From NCBI GenBank assembly GCA_020162035.1, contig JAIUNM010000026.1, forward strand, positions 1 through 35,030: 35,030 bases of DNA, in the 5' to 3' direction. The DNA is from Bacteroidota bacterium (GTDB lineage: Bacteria > Bacteroidota > Bacteroidia > B-17B0 > Aurantibacillaceae). The position numbers were made by a program, and so were the translations under genes. Under the pieces are notes generated by a model. The model had not been told where the DNA came from and made no database searches. It saw nothing but the letters and a program-made list of their open reading frames with translations. Below are positions 25,432 through 33,586 of this stretch, piece by piece; within the stretch, counting starts at the first letter, position 1; each line of letters begins with the position of its first letter.

Positions 25432-26409
25432 TTGAGTTTTAACAAAATATTAGTTATTCAAACTGCTTTTATTGGCGATGCAATATTAGCTACAGCCTTA
25501 TTAGAGCAGTTACATAAGGCATATCCAAATACTAAACTTTATTTTTTAGTAAGAAAAGGGAACGAAACTTTATTTGTTAATCATCCATTTTTAACTGAAA
25601 TTTTAGTTTGGGATAAACAAAAAAACAAAATTAAAAACTTATTTAAACTATTATTAAATATTAGAAAACATAAGTTTGATATTGTAATTAATTGTCATCG
25701 TTTTGCAAGTTCAGGTGTGTTAGCTGGTTTTTCAAAATCAAAACACATTGCAGGTTTTAAAGAAAATCCATTTTCATTTTTATTTAATTACACACAAAAA
25801 CATAATGTAACTGAGGGTAAACATGAAATTGAACGGAATGCATCATTAATAAATGATTTTTGTAACGAGCCTATTAAAAACCCTGCGCTTTACCCATCGC
25901 AAAATGATTATAATACTGTTAAACTTTACAATACAGAAAATTATTATTGTATTGCCCCATCATCTGTTTGGTTTACAAAGCAAGTGCCCGTTAACAAATG
26001 GGTAGAATTAATAAATAAATTAGAATCAAATTCAACGGTTTATTTATTAGGTGCTCCAAACGATTTTAATTTATGCGAAACTATTAAATCAAACACTAAA
26101 CACATAAGTATAACAAATCTTGCAGGAAAGCTTACCCTTCTTCAATCAACTGCTTTAATGCAAAATGCAAAAATGAATTATGTAAATGATAGTGCACCAT
26201 TACATTTGTGTAGTGCAATTAACGCTAATGTTACCGCCTTTTTTCTTTCCACTTCTCCCCTATTTGGTTTTACTCCATTATCTAAAAACAGTAAGGTTAT
26301 CGAAGTTAAAAATTTAAATTGTAAACCTTGTGGCTTGCATGGCTTTAAAGCTTGTCCACAACAACACTTTAAATGTGGTAATGAATTAAATATGGATTCA
26401 GTTTCTTAA
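25432..26409 (+). CDS. Glycosyltransferase family 9 (ADP-heptose:LPS heptosyltransferase-like)
   Basis: 325 residues, TTG start. The N-terminus KILVIQTAFIGDAILATALLEQL is the typical GT9 opening with the GD-x-x-L/A-x-T motif. The C-terminal acceptor region contains NDSAPLHLCSAINANVTAFF, the usual D/N-S-x-x-x-H-L motif before the donor site. A cysteine-rich end, CKPCGLHGFKACPQQHFKC, is common in this family. These enzymes add heptose or a related sugar to the LPS core from an ADP-sugar donor at the inner membrane. It stands alone between the divergent methyltransferase and the paa genes. Confidence 0.88.
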   Translation: MSFNKILVIQTAFIGDAILATALLEQLHKAYPNTKLYFLVRKGNETLFVNHPFLTEILVWDKQKNKIKNLFKLLLNIRKHKFDIVINCHRFASSGVLAGFSKSKHIAGFKENPFSFLFNYTQKHNVTEGKHEIERNASLINDFCNEPIKNPALYPSQNDYNTVKLYNTENYYCIAPSSVWFTKQVPVNKWVELINKLESNSTVYLLGAPNDFNLCETIKSNTKHISITNLAGKLTLLQSTALMQNAKMNYVNDSAPLHLCSAINANVTAFFLSTSPLFGFTPLSKNSKVIEVKNLNCKPCGLHGFKACPQQHFKCGNELNMDSVS

Positions 26410-26441
26410 ATTTTATTATTATAATATATTTTAGTTGTAGG

Positions 26442-26472
26442 TTTGATAAAATCTAACAATTTAGTATATTTG
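26442..26472 (+). promoter_or_regulatory. Strong Bacteroidota promoter for paaABC
   Basis: TTTG (26442-26445), a 19-base spacer and TATATTTG (26465-26472), exact matches to both boxes, 19 bases before the paaA ATG. Confidence 0.65.
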
Positions 26473-26491
26473 TTACTCTAATACCTAAATT

Positions 26492-27433
26492 ATGTCAACT
26501 TATAATTTTGAAGAAATTTTTGAAAGCAAGTTAGCTAAAAATGAAATGATTGAGCCTAAAGATTGGATGCCCGAAAATTACCGTAAGCATTTAATTAGGC
26601 AAATTTCTCAACATGCGCATAGCGAAATTGTTGGCATGCTGCCAGAAGGTAATTGGATAACACGCGCCCCAAGCTTAAGAAGCAAAATTGTTTTATTAGC
26701 TAAAGTACAAGATGAAGGTGGCCATGGCTTATATTTATATACTGCAGCCGAAAGTTTAGGTATAAGCAGAGATGAAATGTTAGATGCACTTCACACTTCT
26801 AAAGCAAAATACAGTTCAATTTTTAATTACCCTACTTTAACTTGGGCAGATGTTGCTGCAATTGGTTGGTTAGTTGATGGTGCTGCAATTATGAACCAAG
26901 TTATGTTGCAACGAACGAGTTATGGCCCTTATAGCCGTGCTATGATTAGAATTTGTAAAGAAGAAAGTTTTCATCAACGCCAAGGTTACGAAGCTATGAC
27001 AAGATTAGCTTTTGGCACTCCAAAACAAAAAGAAATGGCGCAAGATGCCCTTAATCGTTTTTGGTTTCCTACTTTAATGATGTTTGGTCCGCCCGATAAA
27101 GAAAGCCCAAATAGCGATAACGCAGTTAAATGGCGCATTAAACGCGAAACTAACGATGAATTGCGCCAACGTTTTGTTAATCAAACAGTATCTCAAATAG
27201 AATATTTAGGCTTACAATTACCAGATGCTAAAATTAAATGGAATGAGGCTAAAAACGGCTACGACTTTAGCGAACCTAACTGGGTTGAATTTAAAAACGT
27301 TATAAACGGCAATGGTCCTTGCAATAAAGAACGTTTAAATGCAAGAGTTAGTGCGCATAAAAACGGCGAGTGGGTTAGAGCTGCAGCCACTGCATATGCT
27401 AAAAAATTAGAAAACGAAACAATTGCAGCTTAA
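26492..27433 (+). CDS. paaA: Phenylacetyl-CoA epoxidase catalytic subunit PaaA
   Basis: 313 residues. The carboxylate-bridged di-iron centre is readable: E45-x28-D74-E75-x2-H78 (QDEGGHGLY) and E157-E158-S-F-H161 ([11 protein letters not shown]), with D129 in [11 protein letters not shown]. PaaA, with PaaC, binds phenylacetyl-CoA and epoxidises its ring using O2 and electrons from PaaE. All ligands look intact, so it should be active if a reductase is supplied. It is the first gene of a tight plus-strand operon behind a strong promoter; paaB follows 27 bases later. Base composition in this operon is slightly richer in G and C than in nearby genes. Confidence 0.94.
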   Translation: MSTYNFEEIFESKLAKNEMIEPKDWMPENYRKHLIRQISQHAHSEIVGMLPEGNWITRAPSLRSKIVLLAKVQDEGGHGLYLYTAAESLGISRDEMLDALHTSKAKYSSIFNYPTLTWADVAAIGWLVDGAAIMNQVMLQRTSYGPYSRAMIRICKEESFHQRQGYEAMTRLAFGTPKQKEMAQDALNRFWFPTLMMFGPPDKESPNSDNAVKWRIKRETNDELRQRFVNQTVSQIEYLGLQLPDAKIKWNEAKNGYDFSEPNWVEFKNVINGNGPCNKERLNARVSAHKNGEWVRAAATAYAKKLENETIAA

Positions 27434-27460
27434 ACTTAATTAATTAAAAAAACAAATAAA

Positions 27461-27748
27461 ATGTCAGATTCTCAAGGCCCTATGTGGGAAGTTTTCGTAC
27501 AAAAAAAATCAGGTCAACCTTTTGTACATTGCGGTAATTTACACGCATTTGATAAAGAAATGGCTTTACAAAACGCACGCGATTTATATACTAGAAGAAT
27601 GGAAGGTGTAGCAATTTGGGTTGTAAAATCTGAACACATTGTTGCTAGTAGCCCCGATGACCAAGGTTCTTTTTTTGAACCAGCAAACGATAAAATATTT
27701 CGCCATCCTACGTTTTACCAAGTGCCTGATGCAATTAAACACATGTAA
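27461..27748 (+). CDS. paaB: Phenylacetyl-CoA epoxidase subunit PaaB
   Basis: 95 residues, the normal size. WEVFVQKKSGQPFVHCGNLHA followed by DKEMALQNARDLYTRR and EGVAIWVVKS is the standard PaaB pattern (split here only by short gaps). PaaB bridges PaaAC heterodimers in the epoxidase complex and has no catalytic metal. It starts at ATG 27461 after an A-rich leader and ends 2 bases before paaC, so the two should be translated together. Confidence 0.93.
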   Translation: MSDSQGPMWEVFVQKKSGQPFVHCGNLHAFDKEMALQNARDLYTRRMEGVAIWVVKSEHIVASSPDDQGSFFEPANDKIFRHPTFYQVPDAIKHM

Positions 27749-27750
27749 TT

Positions 27751-28500
27751 ATGAATCATCATTTTAAATACATTTTAAGATTAGCCGATAATTCATTAAT
27801 TAACGCGCAACGTTTAACCGAATGGACAGGCCACGGACCTTTTTTGGAAGAAGATTTGGCACTTACCAATATGGCTTTGGATATTTTAGGAAGAAGTAAA
27901 TTATTATTAGAACATGCCGCTAAACTCGAAAATAAAGGAAACACCGACGATACTTTAGCATTTCACCGTTCGGAACGAGAATTTTTAAATACAAAATTAG
28001 TTGAACAGCCAAACGGCGATTATGCTTTTACAATTATTAGGCAAGTTTTGATTGATTGTTTTGATTTACAACTATACCAAGCTTTAACAACTAGTAACGA
28101 TGAGGTTTTAGCAGGCATTGCATCAAAAAGTATAAAAGAAATTACCTACCATTATAGGCACACAAGCCATTGGGTTAAACGCTTTGGTTTAGGTACAGAA
28201 GAAAGCAACCTAAAAGCACAAAACGCAATAAACGAATTGTGGCGTTTTACAGGCGAATTATTTGAAGTTGATGAAACTGAAAATTGGGTAATTAATCAAA
28301 ACATTGGTTTTAACCCAAATGATTTTTATCAAAAATGGCTACAAACAATTACACAATTATTTAATACAGCAAACCTTAATATCCCCGAAAATACATTTAT
28401 GCAAACTGGAGGTAAAAACGGCATACATACCGAACATTTAGGTTATATTTTAGCCGAAATGCAAAGCCTACCACGTGCACATGAAGGGGCAAGCTGGTAA
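27751..28500 (+). CDS. paaC: Phenylacetyl-CoA epoxidase structural subunit PaaC
   Basis: 249 residues. LRLADNSLINAQRLTEW then GHGPFLEEDLALTNMALDILGRS matches the PaaC N-terminal half, a ferritin-like four-helix fold that has lost the di-iron site and pairs with PaaA. HYRHTSHWVKRFGLGTEES in the middle is also typical. The usual next genes, paaD (iron-sulfur assembly) and paaE (reductase), do not follow; instead a small membrane protein and an SPFH protein do. Catalysis would need paaE from elsewhere in the genome. Confidence 0.92.
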   Translation: MNHHFKYILRLADNSLINAQRLTEWTGHGPFLEEDLALTNMALDILGRSKLLLEHAAKLENKGNTDDTLAFHRSEREFLNTKLVEQPNGDYAFTIIRQVLIDCFDLQLYQALTTSNDEVLAGIASKSIKEITYHYRHTSHWVKRFGLGTEESNLKAQNAINELWRFTGELFEVDETENWVINQNIGFNPNDFYQKWLQTITQLFNTANLNIPENTFMQTGGKNGIHTEHLGYILAEMQSLPRAHEGASW

Positions 28501-28507
28501 AATAGTT

Positions 28508-28705
28508 ATGAAAACAGCAATCAAATTAGTAGTATTAACCATTTTAGTAATTACCATTTTAAGTGTTTACTTTGAATATGTAATTAACCGCCCATTAAAT
28601 TTTTATTTGCAAACTGCGCTCTCAATTTTAGTAATAATTGGAACGTTGTTTTATTTAGTTTATTTAATAAAATGTTTAATTAAAATACTTAATCCAAACT
28701 CATGA
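28508..28705 (+). CDS. Small two-helix membrane protein, unknown
   Basis: 65 residues from ATG 28508, 7 bases after the paaC stop. An ATG at 28475 in the same frame would overlap the paaC coding region by 26 bases and add MHMKGQAGKIV, so the later start is preferred. Two hydrophobic segments are seen (about 4-24 and 31-58) with little else. Its TGA overlaps the ATG of the SPFH gene (ATGA), so it is coupled to it. No family recognised; small membrane partners of SPFH proteins are plausible. Confidence 0.6.
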   Translation: MKTAIKLVVLTILVITILSVYFEYVINRPLNFYLQTALSILVIIGTLFYLVYLIKCLIKILNPNS

Positions 28706-29622
28706 TATCTACTTACATATTTTTAATTGCACTAGTTTTTGCAATTGGTATGCTTTTTTCAACTAGAAAAAACTACAATTTAAAAATTGAATTTTTTAAA
28801 TGGATTACCAAACCCATTTTAATTGTTTTAATTGGCGGCCTAATTGCAATTGTAAACCCTTTTTCGTTAGATAGAGTTGATGCAGGACATATCGGATTAA
28901 AAGTAAATTTAACTGGTAACGATAGAGGTGTTTCTGATTACACCTATAAAACAGGCTGGGTTGTTTTTAATAACTGGACAGAAAAATTATACGAATTTCC
29001 TACCTTTCAACAACACATTGATTATAACGCGCAAGTTGTAATTACCAAAGGGGGATTTAGTGCGGAAATTAAACCTTCTTTTAATTACGCTTTAGTCCCA
29101 AACTCTGTTGGAGATATGTTTCAAAATTTAAGATTACCAATAAAAGAAGTAGAACAAGGTTGGTTAAAAACAGCAATTGTTGGTTCTGTTAACGATGTAG
29201 CAAATAAATGGGCTGTAGATAGTATTTTTAATTACCGCGAATTGTTTGAAGCTTCTATAGTTACAGAATGTAACAAACGCATTTCAAAATGGTTTACCGT
29301 AAGTCAATTACGCACCAATATTACACCTCCACCTGCATTACAAAGTGCTATTGAAGCTAAAACTAAAGCCTTACAAGAAGTGCAAGTTGCCGAAAATCAA
29401 AAACAAGTTGCCATTGCCGATGCTTTGCGTAAAATTGCAATTGCGCGTGGCGATTCTGCACAAACCGTAATTGAAGCATCTGGTGAAGCCGAAGCTATAA
29501 AAAGAAAACAATTAACTTTAAGTAATTTGTATATTGAGTATTTAAAAATACAAAAATGGAATGGCCAAAATCCAACTACTGTATTAGGTAATAATGCTTC
29601 TACAATGGTAAATGTTAAGTAA
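28702..29622 (+). CDS. SPFH/Band 7 (prohibitin-like) membrane protein
   Basis: 306 residues. Two hydrophobic segments (about 2-16 and 34-51) anchor the protein. The SPFH domain follows (about 55-215), with VDAGHIGLKVNL and PIKEVEQGWLKTAIVG. A coiled-coil with the family's EA-rich repeats (QEVQVAENQKQVAIADALRK, IEASGEAEAIKRKQL, about 220-275) completes the prohibitin/HflK-type layout. Such proteins form large membrane rings that hold proteases or organise lipid domains. It is the fifth gene of the paa operon by spacing (ATGA overlap with the small gene). No NfeD or FtsH gene is next to it. Confidence 0.82.
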   Translation: MISTYIFLIALVFAIGMLFSTRKNYNLKIEFFKWITKPILIVLIGGLIAIVNPFSLDRVDAGHIGLKVNLTGNDRGVSDYTYKTGWVVFNNWTEKLYEFPTFQQHIDYNAQVVITKGGFSAEIKPSFNYALVPNSVGDMFQNLRLPIKEVEQGWLKTAIVGSVNDVANKWAVDSIFNYRELFEASIVTECNKRISKWFTVSQLRTNITPPPALQSAIEAKTKALQEVQVAENQKQVAIADALRKIAIARGDSAQTVIEASGEAEAIKRKQLTLSNLYIEYLKIQKWNGQNPTTVLGNNASTMVNVK

Positions 29623-29626
29623 TATA

Positions 29627-29651
29627 AATTTAAAATAAATTTATTTAAATT
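29627..29651. terminator. AT-only inverted repeat between convergent genes
   Basis: AATTTAAA (29627-29634) pairs with TTTAAATT (29644-29651), close after the SPFH stop and just past the end of the convergent YbjN-like gene. It has no GC pair, so its strength as a terminator is doubtful. Confidence 0.25.
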
Positions 29652-29654
29652 ACA

Positions 29655-30056
29655 TTAATTTATTACCACACCCCACTTTTCTCTATAAGCTTCGCAATAA
29701 TACGCAACTCTGTGTATAGTATTTATTATTTGTTCTTCTTTGTAAAAAGAAGTCATTTCAATAGTTTCTTTAATTAAAATATCATTACCCGAAATGGCAA
29801 AACAAGCTTGCACTAAGCCATGGTTTTCTTCTAAAAGCATTTTTAAAACTTCGCTACGGTTAATATCATTTATTTTATTAACTGAGCATAAAGCCTGAAA
29901 AAAAACTCTATCGTGTTGTAACCAAATGTCAATTAAAACTTCAGTTTTTTTATCTTTTGTAATATTGTATTGTCCATCGGCAATTTTTGCAGTTGTAGGT
30001 TCTATTCCTAAATTTTGTAAAGCATTTTCTAAAACTTGGGTAACTTGTTGTAACAT
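29655..30056 (-). CDS. YbjN / type III chaperone-like fold protein, unknown function
   Basis: 133 residues. The order of an amphipathic first helix (LQQVTQVLENALQNLG), a beta-rich middle, and LLEENHGLVQACFAISGNDI followed by a long C-terminal helix resembles YbjN-family proteins with the CesT-like chaperone fold. This is a fold-level impression, not a strong family match. The protein is soluble with no signal peptide. It begins 3 bases after the aminotransferase stop, so the two are co-transcribed. Function in Bacteroidota is unknown. Confidence 0.5.
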   Translation of the reverse strand: MLQQVTQVLENALQNLGIEPTTAKIADGQYNITKDKKTEVLIDIWLQHDRVFFQALCSVNKINDINRSEVLKMLLEENHGLVQACFAISGNDILIKETIEMTSFYKEEQIINTIHRVAYYCEAYREKWGVVIN

Positions 30057-30059
30057 ATA

Positions 30060-30902
30060 TTAATTTGTAATTTGATTTAATTTTTCAATAAAAAATGTTG
30101 CCATTTTATTGGTGTAATACGTTTGTTTGTATTGCCCTATCCATTGTATGCCTTTAATGCTGTTTGTTAAAAATAGTTCGTCGGCATTGCATAAAATATA
30201 ATCTGTTAATCTGTTTTCAAAAACTAAAATTTTATTTAATGCAGCAAGTGTAATTATTTGTTTCCGCATTACCCCATCAACACAACCTTCTGTTAATGGA
30301 GGCGTATATAACGTACCATTTTTAACTGCAAACACATTGCTACTTATACTTTCACAAATATTACCTGTATCATTTATAATAAAACATTCATCTAATTTCA
30401 TACTTTGTTTAGCAACTCCTGCTAAAACATAAAGCATTGCACTACCATGCTTAATGTTGGATAATTTATTAATGGGTTTTTTTATATCGCCATAAATATC
30501 TACCCAAAAGCCTTTAGAATTTAACTGGTAACTTTGTTCTAATTGTTCGGTTTCAATTAAAAAACTAATATCATTTGTGTCGGGCGAATATAAACCACCT
30601 TCGTTTCTAAATACAGTAAACCTAATTCTTGCATTTGGTGCATGTGTATTTTTTTTTAACAACTGTATTATTAAGGCTTGTATATTTTCTACATTAAATT
30701 CGGCAGGCACATTCATGCGTAAAGCTGCCATACCTAATTTTAAACGCGTAACATGATCTTTTAAAAACATTATTTTATTAGAACAAACTCTAATTGATTC
30801 AAAAATAGAATCGCCAAATTTAAAAGCCCTGTTATTAATGGCTAAAAATGGCTCGTAAATACTAACTACATGTCCGTTAAATATACAATATTGGTTTTCC
30901 AA
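30060..30902 (-). CDS. Class IV PLP-dependent aminotransferase / aminodeoxychorismate lyase-like
   Basis: 280 residues, TTG start at 30902, giving the expected position for the NRAFKFGDSIFESIRV motif (24-39). The PLP lysine is K151 (LSNIKHGSAMLYVLA), and E184 sits in NICESISSNVFAV, followed by TPPLTEGCVDGVMR, all typical of fold-type IV. The family includes IlvE, D-amino-acid transaminase and PabC. The Bacteroidota version in this size range is often annotated as PabC-like, but the substrate cannot be fixed from the sequence. It precedes the YbjN-like gene by 3 bases. Confidence 0.82.
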   Translation of the reverse strand: MENQYCIFNGHVVSIYEPFLAINNRAFKFGDSIFESIRVCSNKIMFLKDHVTRLKLGMAALRMNVPAEFNVENIQALIIQLLKKNTHAPNARIRFTVFRNEGGLYSPDTNDISFLIETEQLEQSYQLNSKGFWVDIYGDIKKPINKLSNIKHGSAMLYVLAGVAKQSMKLDECFIINDTGNICESISSNVFAVKNGTLYTPPLTEGCVDGVMRKQIITLAALNKILVFENRLTDYILCNADELFLTNSIKGIQWIGQYKQTYYTNKMATFFIEKLNQITN

Positions 30903-30986
30903 AATACTACAACACTAAAAGTAAATGTTTTTATTTAAGTTTAAAAAGTTTTTAGCGTTAAAAGTTTATAACTCATAAAAAACTAA

Positions 30987-31017
30987 TTGCAAAAAACAAT
31001 TACATATACTAACTTTG
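30987..31017 (+). promoter_or_regulatory. Bacteroidota promoter for clpP
   Basis: TTG (30987-30989), a 20-base spacer and TAACTTTG (31010-31017), an exact TAnnTTTG match, 24 bases before the clpP ATG. Confidence 0.6.
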
Positions 31018-31041
31018 ATATTCACTTAAAATTTTACAACT

Positions 31042-31716
31042 ATGTTTAATCAATCTGAATTTGAAAAATACGCCACAAAACACCGTGGTATTAATAGTTT
31101 AACTTATGCAAGTTACACTTCACACATACAATCTAGTTTAACACCATATATTTTAGAAGAACGTCAATTAAACGTTTCGCAAATGGATGTATTTAGTCGT
31201 TTAATGATGGATAGAATAATATTTTTAGGAACTGGTATAAACGACCAAGTTGCAAATATTGTACAAGCACAATTACTTTTTTTAGAAAGTGTAGATGCTA
31301 AAAAGGATATTCAAATTTACATTAACTCGCCAGGTGGTAGTGTTTACGCAGGTTTAGGAATTTATGATACCATGCAAATTGTTAAGCCAGATGTAGCAAC
31401 TATTTGTACAGGAATGGCCGCAAGTATGGGAGCTGTTTTGCAATGTGCTGGTGCAAAAGGAAAACGTACTGCATTAAAACATGCTCGCGTTATGATTCAT
31501 CAACCGTTAGGAGGAGCCGAGGGCCAAGCAAGTGATATAGAAATTACAGCGCGCGAAATTCAAAAGTTGAAAAAAGAACTTTATGAAATAATTGCTACAC
31601 ACAGTGGACAACCTTTTGATAAAGTTTGGGCAGATAGCGATAGAGATTATTGGATGATTGCGCAAGAAGCTAAAGAATACGGCATGATTGATGAAGTTTT
31701 AGAGCGTAAGCCTTAG
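31042..31716 (+). CDS. clpP: ATP-dependent Clp protease proteolytic subunit
   Basis: 224 residues. The serine-protease triad is complete: S128 (GMAASMGAV), H153 (VMIHQPLGG) and D202 (DRDYWM). NSPGGSVYAGLGIYDTM forms the oxyanion and substrate groove. ClpP assembles as a double heptamer that degrades proteins unfolded by ClpX or ClpA/C. It lies alone behind its own promoter and is closed by a strong terminator, so clpX is not in the same operon, unlike in many bacteria. The N-terminal 30 residues may include a propeptide. Confidence 0.96.
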   Translation: MFNQSEFEKYATKHRGINSLTYASYTSHIQSSLTPYILEERQLNVSQMDVFSRLMMDRIIFLGTGINDQVANIVQAQLLFLESVDAKKDIQIYINSPGGSVYAGLGIYDTMQIVKPDVATICTGMAASMGAVLQCAGAKGKRTALKHARVMIHQPLGGAEGQASDIEITAREIQKLKKELYEIIATHSGQPFDKVWADSDRDYWMIAQEAKEYGMIDEVLERKP

Positions 31717-31740
31717 TTATAATATTTCTTAAAAAATGAT

Positions 31741-31767
31741 AAAAGGGGTACTAACCCCTTTTTCTTT
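31741..31767 (+). terminator. Rho-independent terminator of clpP
   Basis: AAAAGGGGT (31741-31749), loop ACTA, ACCCCTTTT (31754-31762), then further T residues to 31769 broken by one C. Located 25 bases after the clpP stop. Confidence 0.88.
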
Positions 31768-31830
31768 TTACTCTAATTTAATTTTTTGGTATATTTATTG
31801 CTTATTAATAAGGTAATTAGTACAGATATT

Positions 31831-32433
31831 ATGAAAAAAATAGCTTTAACATTATTAATAGCTTCTTCCATTAGTGTTTTTGGGCAAGCTAAAAAAGGTA
31901 AAGAACCAAAAATGGCCAACACAATGGTGCCAGGTTATTATGTAAATCAAAAAGGCGATACCGTAAAAGGAACGATAGCTTTAGACTCTGAAGACGAAAC
32001 CGCTATTTATAAAGGGTTTAGTATAAAAATTGGTAACGGAAAACCTACGGCCATTACAACTAAAAAAGCTAAAGCTTATGGTTTTGATGGTAGGAATTTT
32101 ACTGTTTTACCGTTTGATGATGGCGAAGTTTATATTGAATATTTAACTAAAGGGCGTTTAAACTTTTGCGAATACCGTTTTATGGGTAAAATAAATGGCG
32201 AACCAGGAATTGAAAGTGTGTTTTTTATACAAGATTCGCAAGCCGACCCCAAAAATGCTGATTTAAAAACCTTTAAACAATTTAAAACTATGTTTTATAA
32301 AAAAGAGGTAAAAGATTATTTTAATGACCAACCTCAAATTTGGAGCGATTTTGACAAATTTGTATTTGATAAAACTAAATTTGCTGCATCGGTAAAAGAG
32401 TTTAATAAGTTTTACGAAACTGCGGCTGAATAA
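31831..32433 (+). CDS. Secreted hypothetical protein
   Basis: 200 residues from ATG 31831, which gives a clean signal peptide (MKK, hydrophobic core, cleavage near SVFGQ at about 18-19). A TTG 15 codons upstream is in frame but would put a second hydrophobic stretch before the signal peptide. The mature part starts with a GYYVNQKGDTVKGTIAL stretch, a pattern seen in many Bacteroidota proteins of unknown function (G-x-Y-x-x-x-x-G-D-T-x-x-G-x-I). No catalytic motif is visible. It is flanked by terminators on both sides, so it is monocistronic. Confidence 0.72.
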   Translation: MKKIALTLLIASSISVFGQAKKGKEPKMANTMVPGYYVNQKGDTVKGTIALDSEDETAIYKGFSIKIGNGKPTAITTKKAKAYGFDGRNFTVLPFDDGEVYIEYLTKGRLNFCEYRFMGKINGEPGIESVFFIQDSQADPKNADLKTFKQFKTMFYKKEVKDYFNDQPQIWSDFDKFVFDKTKFAASVKEFNKFYETAAE

Positions 32434-32456
32434 GCTTAATTGATATATAATTATAT

Positions 32457-32490
32457 AAAATCTCCACCAAAATGGAGATTTTTTATTTTA
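32457..32490 (+). terminator. Rho-independent terminator after the secreted hypothetical gene
   Basis: AAAATCTCCA (32457-32466), loop CCAAAA, TGGAGATTTT (32473-32482), then TTATTTT. The stem is perfect over 10 bases and starts 24 bases past the stop. Confidence 0.88.
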
Positions 32491-32501
32491 GGCAAATTTT
32501 A

Positions 32502-32509
32502 TAGCTTTG
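32502..32509 (+). promoter_or_regulatory. TAnnTTTG element just before the seven-helix protein gene
   Basis: TAGCTTTG matches the -7 consensus and ends 11 bases before the TTG start at 32520, predicting an almost leaderless mRNA. The -33 box is not evident. Confidence 0.4.
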
Positions 32510-32519
32510 TGCTTCTGTT

Positions 32520-33221
32520 TTGCAGTTTGATTACACTTATATTTACCTTTTTGGTTTAAAAATTTTTGAACCAATAACAATACTTACCAATTTTATAATA
32601 GGTTTAGTTTGTTTGTATAGTTTTTATCAAATTTTTAAAACCAAATCATCTCTTGCTTTTTATTGGAGTATGTTTTTTTTGTTAATTGGCATTAGTAGCA
32701 CAATTGGTAGCGTAGGCCATGGCACCCATCATCAATTTGGTTTGCAGTTTTTTAATGTAGTTTTGTTTTTTATGAATGCAGTATCTTTAATTGCTATTTA
32801 TTATTGCTATAAAGCAGCTTATTCTTCAACAACAAACAATAAATCAAACACCAAACTAAATTATTTTGTAATTGGGTGGATAAGCACTTTACTTTTAATT
32901 AGTATATGGTTAAATAATTTTTTAATTATTAAAATTCATGCTGGAATTGTACTTACTTATTCTTTAATTGCTCATTTAGTATCTCATAAAAAGCAGGAAC
33001 AAGGAAGTGGATGGATTGCTGCTGGAATTTTAGTTTCTTTTTTATCAATTGTAACACATAGTATAAAATTAAGCATGCACGATTGGTTTAACCATAAAGA
33101 TATTTCGCATATAATAATGGCAATATCACTTATTGTTATTTATAAAGGTGTTAAATTAAAAATAACAAAATATTCCCCTGAAAACGTGTCAGGTTCTTTT
33201 GTTTCAACTACAGTTAATTAA
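32520..33221 (+). CDS. Seven-transmembrane protein, unknown function
   Basis: 233 residues, TTG start; the next in-frame ATG is 49 codons later and would remove the first helix and part of the second. Seven hydrophobic helices can be counted, at about 14-36, 44-64, 73-95, 112-131, 136-155, 160-182 and 192-212. Notable histidines lie at the end of helix 2 (SVGHGTHHQFG) and before helix 7 (MHDWFNHKDISHIIM), and a serine pair sits in helix 2. This layout recalls the CREST group of membrane hydrolases (alkaline ceramidase, PAQR), but the match is loose. It follows a strong terminator and stands alone. Confidence 0.6.
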   Translation: MQFDYTYIYLFGLKIFEPITILTNFIIGLVCLYSFYQIFKTKSSLAFYWSMFFLLIGISSTIGSVGHGTHHQFGLQFFNVVLFFMNAVSLIAIYYCYKAAYSSTTNNKSNTKLNYFVIGWISTLLLISIWLNNFLIIKIHAGIVLTYSLIAHLVSHKKQEQGSGWIAAGILVSFLSIVTHSIKLSMHDWFNHKDISHIIMAISLIVIYKGVKLKITKYSPENVSGSFVSTTVN

Positions 33222-33283
33222 TTTTACCTATTTGTTGTTTGAAATTCCATTTTCTGCTTTAAAAATTTTATAAGGGGCAACAA

Positions 33284-33535
33284 TTAATCATTTAAAATAC
33301 TTTCATTTAGCTTTATATCTAGCAATTCCTTTGGCTCTAGTTGTAAAACATAACACAATTTTAAAAACGTAAGCATTGTGCAGTTAACTTCTCCGCTTTC
33401 TATGCGTCTTATCTGTTTTTCATCGGTATTTAATTGTATTGCTAATTGTGTGCGAGATAGCATTTTAAGTTGCCTTTGTTTAAAAAACAATAACCCAATT
33501 CGTTTAAGTATTAAAGTTTGTTTTTTATTTCGCAC
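33284..33535 (-). CDS. Small XRE-family helix-turn-helix regulator
   Basis: 83 residues, GTG start at 33535. The HTH spans about residues 20-73: RQLKMLSRTQLAIQLN, DEKQIRRIESGE, and TFLKLCYVLQLEPKELLDI, the standard XRE order. There is no ligand-binding domain. It is divergent from the T9SS-exported protein gene, and an inverted repeat (33569-33586) in the shared upstream region may be its operator. No toxin partner is present next to it, so a toxin-antitoxin role is not supported. Confidence 0.85.
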   Translation of the reverse strand: MRNKKQTLILKRIGLLFFKQRQLKMLSRTQLAIQLNTDEKQIRRIESGEVNCTMLTFLKLCYVLQLEPKELLDIKLNESILND

Positions 33536-33568
33536 ACACCAAAAGTGGCTTTATCTTAAAAAATATAT

Positions 33569-33586
33569 TCGGTCTCAATTGACCGA
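33569..33586. promoter_or_regulatory. Candidate operator, inverted repeat TCGGTC-N6-GACCGA
   Basis: TCGGTC (33569-33574) and GACCGA (33581-33586) are perfect complements around TCAATT. The site lies between the divergent XRE and T9SS-protein genes and overlaps the TTG (-33) box of the plus-strand promoter. Confidence 0.45.

Noticed and set aside
28475..28507. Earlier ATG for the small membrane protein overlapping paaC
   Set aside because: It overlaps the paaC coding region by 26 bases and adds a charged stretch before the first helix; the ATG at 28508 just after the paaC stop fits better.
31786..31830. TTG start 15 codons upstream for the secreted hypothetical protein
   Set aside because: It would place a second hydrophobic stretch before a clear signal peptide that begins at ATG 31831.
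33284..33535. XRE regulator as an antitoxin
   Set aside because: No short partner gene of toxin type is adjacent; the neighbours are a seven-helix membrane protein and a secreted surface protein.
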